From positions 744,001 through 808,000 of the forward strand of contig WSYJ01000178.1 in NCBI GenBank assembly GCA_020186115.1: a stretch of 64,000 nt of DNA, read 5' to 3'. This document shows, piece by piece, positions 58,606 through 64,000 of the stretch (its first letter is position 1; every line of letters starts with the position of its first letter). Origin of the DNA: Histomonas meleagridis. Lineage: Eukaryota > Parabasalia > Tritrichomonadida > Dientamoebidae. Position numbers and translations under genes: made by a program. The notes beneath the pieces were generated by a model. It was not told where the DNA came from. It worked only from the letters and a program-made list of their open reading frames with translations, and searched no databases.

Positions 58606-61600
58606 TTATTTTGTCTTTTTCAAAAATCTAAATATAGTTAATTCATAATTTAATTTTTGTTCATCATATTCGATACCATCAATTTCCTTAAGGAGATTCA
58701 CAATTTCTTTTTTCTTTTCTTTAGCTGCAATTAAAATTGCTGTATCAAATAATTTTAATAATTTCCAAGTATTGTTATAAAACATCAAAATAGAACAACA
58801 AAAATTAAATTACGTAAAAAGATATTTTTAGCATTAACATTAATTCCTTCTTGTTCAAGAAGTAATTTAACTGTTTCTATGCAGCCATTTCTAGAAGCAA
58901 TCATAAGTGCTGTATAAAATATTTTAAATAATTTCCAAATATTATTTTGAAATCCAAAATTATCAAAATTAATTTTAAATAAAAAAAATAAACGTTTTTG
59001 GCATTAATGTCAATTCCTTTTTGTTCAAGAAGTAATTTAACGATTTCTGTACGACCATTTGAAAATGCTAAAATAAGTGCTGTATTATATAATTTAAATA
59101 ATTTTCAAATATTATTTTGAAATATTAAATTATTAAAATAAATTTTAAATAAAACAAATAAATATCTTTAGCATTGATATCAATTCCTTCTTGTTCAAGA
59201 AGTAATTGAACTATTTCTGTATGACCATAATAAGATGCATTCATAAGTGCTGTTCTAAATAATTAAAATAATTTCCAAATATTATTTTGAAATATTAAAT
59301 TATGAAAATAAATTCTAAATAAAACAAATAAATATCTTTAGCATTAATATCAATTCCTTCTTGTTCAAGAAGTAATTTAATTACTTCTATATTACCTTTA
59401 TAAGATGCAAATATAAGTGGTGTTTCAAATAATATTCATTATCTCCAAATAATAATATCATATATTAAAATATAAAAATAAAAATTAAATGAAAGAATCA
59501 AACATTTTTAGCACTAACATCAAAACAATTTTGGTCAAGAAGGAATTTAAGTGTATCTATATGTCCATTTCTAGAAGCATACATAAGTGCTGTATCAAGA
59601 TATTTAAAAAAATTTCTTTAATTATTTTGAAACATTAAAAGATTGGAACAATTATTAAACAAATTATATATACATTTTTCAAAGTTATATCATTTCCTTC
59701 TTGTTCAAAAATTAATTTAAAAGTTTCAAAGTTAACATTTGATGCTGCTGCCATAAGTGCTGTTTCAAATATTATAAACAAATTCCATATATATTTATGA
59801 TATATTAAATTATATAGACAAAAATTATTTACGAAAAATAAATATTTTTTATATGAATATCAATCTTTTTTTGATCAAGAAGTAATTTAACTAACTCTGG
59901 CTTGCAGTATCTAGCTGCATATATAATTGCTGTATTAAATAACTCCAATAATTTCCATATGTTTTGCTAAAATATCAAATAATTGATACAAATATTAAAT
60001 GATGTATATAAATATCAGTGGAATTAATATCAATACCTTCATTTTCAAGAATCAGTTTAACTTTTTCTATTCTATCAAACCTGCATGCTGTCATAAGTAT
60101 TGTCATAAATAATTTGAATAATTTCCAAATTATATTTTGAAATATCATAATATTAAAATATATTTTAATTAAAACAAACAAATATCTTTATCATTAATGT
60201 CGATTTCTTGATGTTCAAGAAATAATTTAAATATTTTTTCAACATTTGTTTGCATTAAAACTGTTTTAAATAATTTTAATAATTTCCAAATATTATTTTG
60301 AAATATTAAATTATGAAAATAAATTCTAAATAAAAGAAATAAATATCTTTAGCATTGATATCAATTCCTTCTTGTTCAAGAAGTGATTTAACTATTTCTG
60401 TATGACCATTTTCAGATGCTAAAATAAGTGCTGTTTGAAATAATTTAAATAATTTCCAAATATTGTTTTGAAATCATAAATTATTAAAATAAAATCCAAA
60501 TAAAATAAATAAATATCTTTAGCATTAATATCAATTCCTTCTTGTTCAAGAAGTAATTCAACTATTTCTGTATGACCATAATAAGATGCATTCATAAGTG
60601 CTGTTCTAAATAATTAAAATAATTTCCAAATATTATTTTGAAATATTAAATTATGAAAATAAATTCTAAATAAAACAAATAAATATCTTTAGCATTAATA
60701 TCAATTCCTTCTTGTTCAAGAAGTAATTTAACGTTTTCAATATGACCTTTTTCAGATGCTTTCATAAGTGCTGTATTAAATACTTCAAATAATTTCCAAA
60801 TATTATTTTGAAATATAAAATCATTAAAATAAATTCCAAATAAAACAAATAAATATCTTTAGCATTAATATCAATTCCTTCTTGTTCAAGAAGGAGTTTA
60901 ATCATATCTACATTATCGTTTTTAGATGCTGCCATAAGTGCTGTATTAAGCAATTTGAATAAATTTCAAATATTATTTTGAAATATCACATTAATGAATA
61001 AAATGTACATATAAAATTTATAAATATCTTTGTAATTTATATTATATTTCTTATTTTCGATTAAATATTTTGCAACATGAATTTTGTCAAATTTGGCTGC
61101 TTTTATAAGTGCTTCCTTATAATGATTAAATAAATTTTAAATATGAATATGAAATTCCAAAATATTAAAATAAATTAAATGAAAAAGTTAAAAACAAAAT
61201 CATCTTCTTCAAATTCATCTGGGTAATCTAATAGTAATTCTACAAGTTCAATGTTTCCATTTTCAATTGCACAATCAAGTTCATTCTCAAAAAAATTTTA
61301 GAAATCATTTCAATGAGACAAAAGTAATCCCATTTCCTATTCTAATTCCTTTGATTCCAAGAAGCATTTTAACAATTTCTGTATTTCCATTTTGACATGC
61401 ATATGTTAATTCTGTATTAAATGAATAAAATGAATACCAAAAATTTAAATGATACAGGATTTTTTTATAAAAAATATCAAAAATTAATAATAAACTTCAA
61501 AAAAGTAAATTTTACAATAAAAAATCAAAAGTAATATGTAAAGCATAAATATAAATATTTTTTTGTTGAAGAAGTAATTTTACAATTTCTGGATAACCTT

Positions 61601-61800
61601 TTATACATGCAATTTGAAGTGATGTATGAAAAATACAAAAAAAATTCCAAATTTTATTTTGAAATATTAAATCTATTTCGTTCAAATAGAAGATAAAAAC
61701 TACACAATCATTAACATCAATATTATCTTGTTCAAGAAGATATTTAACAATTTCAGTACAACCATTTTCTGTTGCATAAGTTAATGCAGTATGTTTAGAA
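58606..61800 (-). repeat. long ankyrin array with about 170-bp units (locus E)
   Basis: About 19 ankyrin blocks downstream of the DUF3447 frame at 61781-63133. Young blocks are near-identical (ALMKASEKGHIENVKLLLEQ, ALMNASYYGHTEIVELLLEQ). Old ones are strongly diverged yet open: ALTYATENGCTEIVKYLLEQ, SLQIACIKGYPEIVKLLLQQ, ELTYACQNGNTEIVKMLLG, ELDCAIENGNIELVELLLD, AIIYAARYCKPELVKLLLDQ and ALMAAASNVNFETFKLIFEQ. I found no stop or frameshift inside the blocks I translated. Spacers of about 45-75 nt, often with stops and of varying phase, separate them. The last block (AILIAAKEKKKEIVNLLKEI) goes on to a unique C-terminus and a stop at 58606-58608. Confidence 0.85.
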
Positions 61801-63133
61801 ACACCATTTGGTGATACATATAAATGAAATTAATACTAAAATGTTCATTAATATTATTAATACCTTTTTCTTCAATAAGATATTTAACAAGTTCAACATT
61901 TCCTGAACCTGATGCAAGTACTAAAATATTTGGTGGAATATTATCTTTATTAAGAAAATCTTTGATAAGATACAAATTACCATGGATCGCTGATTCACGA
62001 ATAATATCATTAATCTCAATTTTATCTTCTAAAAATGAAAAAATTTGATAATTATGATATTGAATACATTTTATTATGTCACTTATATTTTTGTTTTTGA
62101 TTCTTTCAAAAATTTCCAACGATTTCGTTGGAAAATCAAAATTCATTTGAATTTTTTTAATCATTTCTAAATTTATAGAATTTTCTTGATTGCCTTTTTC
62201 TAAATTTTCTAAATTATTTTCATAAAGATATTTAAAGATATCATTTCGATGAAACTTAATTGCTGTTTCATATGCACCTTCAAATGTTGAATGATTTTGT
62301 TCACATAAATGAATAATTTCTTTATTTCCACCTGCAACTGCATATTTACCTGTATTTTTTATATCCGAACCATTCATAAGTAAATATTTAAAACATTTAA
62401 TTGAACCAAAAAATGCTGCATAATCAATTAATGTAACATTTCTTTGATTAACAAATGAATATCTTTCATATATTGATGATTCAATTGCTTGATTAAAATC
62501 AAAATCATTTTGTGATGATATTTCTTGAAGTTTTTCTATTTCATCTTTTCGAATTATTTTTGCAATTTCATTCGGATTTTCTCCCTCTTCAATTAATTGT
62601 TTATGAAGTTTCCAATCATTTTTCGAAAGTTCGTCAAAGTGATAATAAAAATTATTGAAAAAATCAGATGATAATTTTTTTATTTCATGAATTTCTTCAT
62701 CTTTTAGAAGGTGTGCAAAATAGAGCTTTTTAAAATTATATGTAAAATTTAAATTTTTTATATCATATAAATTATGTTCAATTAGTTTTTCCGTGATAAA
62801 ATATGATTCATTTGTTTCAGATGTAACAATAAAGTTTATGAACATGTTGATTATATTTGAAATATTTGGATTGATTTTTTTTTCTTTGATTTCAAGAATT
62901 TGCATAAATTTTAAATAAATTTCAAAATTTTTCCTATGTGAAACAAAAGAGTAATATACCATTTGGGATATCATAAAATTAAATGTATATGAAAATTCCT
63001 CATCATAAGTGTTCATTATTAATTCAACTGAAGATTCAACATTATTATCATCTAGGCTAAAAATAATTTGAACCATATTGCTTAATTTATTAAGGCATTC
63101 GAATTTAACCATCCAGTAAAAATGCTCGACCAT
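61781..63133 (-). CDS. DUF3447/ankyrin protein, header frame (locus E)
   Basis: 450 residues from ATG 63133. N-terminal helical half with VQIIFSLDDNNVESSVELIM and YTFNFMISQMVYYSFVSHRK. The DUF3447 domain starts KNDWKLHKQLIEEGENPNEI and has DYAAFFGSIKCFKYLLMNGS, GKYAVAGGNKEIIHLCEQNH and IKFHRNDIFKYLYENN. Further ankyrin units follow, ending NVELVKYLIEEKGINNINE. After this the frame is lost; the next ankyrin block (KHTALTYATENG) continues two bases out of phase with only a short intervening stretch. With the array downstream the full product could be roughly three times the length of a single header domain. Confidence 0.8.
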   Translation of the reverse strand: MVEHFYWMVKFECLNKLSNMVQIIFSLDDNNVESSVELIMNTYDEEFSYTFNFMISQMVYYSFVSHRKNFEIYLKFMQILEIKEKKINPNISNIINMFINFIVTSETNESYFITEKLIEHNLYDIKNLNFTYNFKKLYFAHLLKDEEIHEIKKLSSDFFNNFYYHFDELSKNDWKLHKQLIEEGENPNEIAKIIRKDEIEKLQEISSQNDFDFNQAIESSIYERYSFVNQRNVTLIDYAAFFGSIKCFKYLLMNGSDIKNTGKYAVAGGNKEIIHLCEQNHSTFEGAYETAIKFHRNDIFKYLYENNLENLEKGNQENSINLEMIKKIQMNFDFPTKSLEIFERIKNKNISDIIKCIQYHNYQIFSFLEDKIEINDIIRESAIHGNLYLIKDFLNKDNIPPNILVLASGSGNVELVKYLIEEKGINNINEHFSINFIYMYHQMVFLNILH

Positions 63134-63369
63134 GAGTGAATAAAGTATTGAAACATAAACGTCAAATTATGACGAACATCAGAATCACATTACTTGAAAT
63201 TAAATAATAAACGGCACAACGATAAATTTAACGTTCTTTCAAAAGTTGATGATCGATATCGTCGTTATCGTCAAATTTATAACGATACGCCAATATAAAC
63301 TGGCATTTTTTTTTGTGAATTTTGATAGGATTGTTTTTCGTGGTTTGAATATCACTTAACATTTGAGTG
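63134..63369. other. divergent promoter region
   Basis: Lies between locus E (minus) and the TKL kinase (plus). It contains AAACGGCA at 63209-63216, whose complement TGCCGTTT fits the M3 consensus, about 76 bases before the locus E start. Confidence 0.4.
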
Positions 63370-64000
63370 ATGCTTGTTTCAGAAAGAAATGAGCACGAAT
63401 TCACTAAGGAAGAACAACGTCGTATCATTGATTCTCTTGACTTGTTCGAAATTTCAGAAAAAAATATACATAAAGGAAAATTCTGTATTGATAGAGGAAT
63501 CATCAAATACACAGGACAAATCGTTGCAATGAAAAGAGCCTTAACAGAAGATTCATATAAATCACTTGTTAATGAATTCAAGACGTTATGTAAATTATCA
63601 CATCCAGCAGTCCAATCATTAGTTGGTTTTTATTCCAATCCTGATTACAAAAAGGCAGTTCTTATTACCCCGTTTTATATTAATGGTACTTTACGTAACA
63701 TCATTAATTCACCTCCTTCAGAATGGAATTTACTTACAAAAACTATGATTATCTTTGGAATTGCTACTGGTTTAAAGTATCTTCATGAGAAAGGTATAAT
63801 ACATCATGATCTTAAATGATAATATTCTCATTGATGATAACTTTCATCCAATTATTGCAGGTTTTGGTGATTCACATAAAAATCCTAAAGGAGAACTAAT
63901 GTTCACACTTCCATATATTGCACCTGAAGTTTTATCAGGAGGACAATATACACCAAAAACTGATGTATATTCATTTGGGCTTCTTGTAAATGAAATTTTT
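63370..64000 (+). pseudogene. TKL-type protein kinase, frameshifted, cut by window end
   Basis: ATG 63370 (a GTG lies just before it). The N-lobe has GKFCIDRGIIKYTGQIVAMK (Lys in VAMKRA), then HPAVQSLVGFY and LITPFYINGTLRNII, the style of the expanded trichomonad TKL family. The catalytic loop reads IIHHDLK and the frame then stops at TGA (63817-63819). Reading two bases off phase continues with DNILIDDNFHPIIAGFGDSH, PYIAPEVLSGGQY and KTDVYSFGLLVNEIF. A normal kinase would have HRDLKPDN here, so about two bases are missing. In addition HRD is HHD and DFG is GFG, losing the metal-binding Asp. The C-lobe runs off the window. Confidence 0.8.

Noticed and set aside
58600-61800. CRISPR-like regular repeats
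   Set aside because: The period is about 170 bp, the repeats encode ankyrin units, spacers are similar to each other, and the genome is eukaryotic.

Overview
The window looks like nuclear DNA of a parabasalid flagellate, most likely a Tritrichomonas species and otherwise another trichomonad. It is very AT-rich with mostly intronless genes, very short intergenic gaps and very short apparent leaders. It carries several gene families that are expanded in trichomonads: DUF3447/ankyrin proteins, BspA-like surface proteins, TKL and PH-AGC kinases and Tc1/mariner elements. It also has an arginine deiminase with a hydrogenosome-type leader and flagellar axoneme and IFT genes. The species call is inference from gene content; no marker here settles it.

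Layout. 0-11.4 kb: a GRAM-like membrane protein, a BspA relic, ribosomal protein eL32, two tetraspan membrane proteins (one of the Frag1/DRAM type), a HEAT/karyopherin-like protein, a TAF5-like TFIID subunit and a PP2A-type phosphatase. 11.7-16 kb: tRNA-Asp, a broken DUF3447/ankyrin gene and a decayed Tc1-like transposase. 16.4-31.9 kb is the dense housekeeping core: WDR34/DYNC2I2-like dynein-2 chain, SPAG17-like central-pair protein, a 58-bp minisatellite, an NDR-type kinase, a small orphan protein, a family A DNA polymerase, arginine deiminase and WASHC4. 32-43.9 kb: a DUF3447/ankyrin gene, a La protein, cytosolic HSP70, a second DUF3447/ankyrin gene and a headless ankyrin array. 44.4-50 kb: a dead PH-AGC kinase, a SANT plus U-box protein, an RCC1 protein and a surface-protein relic. 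50.8-64 kb: two long DUF3447/ankyrin loci with downstream arrays, a 556-bp TA-flanked insertion, a Tc1-like element with one internal stop, a beta-propeller protein and a broken TKL kinase cut by the window end.

The most unusual structure is in the ankyrin loci. Each starts with a DUF3447 reading frame and is followed by ankyrin repeats of about 33 codons at about 170-bp spacing. Every repeat is separated from the next by an AT-rich spacer of about 70 nt, which usually shifts frame and often contains stops. In the two longest arrays the ankyrin blocks stay open despite strong divergence, and several arrays finish with a block that has its own stop codon. That is what short introns would look like, but the spacers lack GT-AG ends and the known trichomonad splice motif. 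Either these are unconventional introns or another mechanism is at work; transcript data would decide.

Other points of note: the arginine deiminase has Ser where the catalytic Cys should be, the TAF5-like frame has no ATG, and an octamer resembling the Trichomonas M3 promoter element lies just upstream of several starts.
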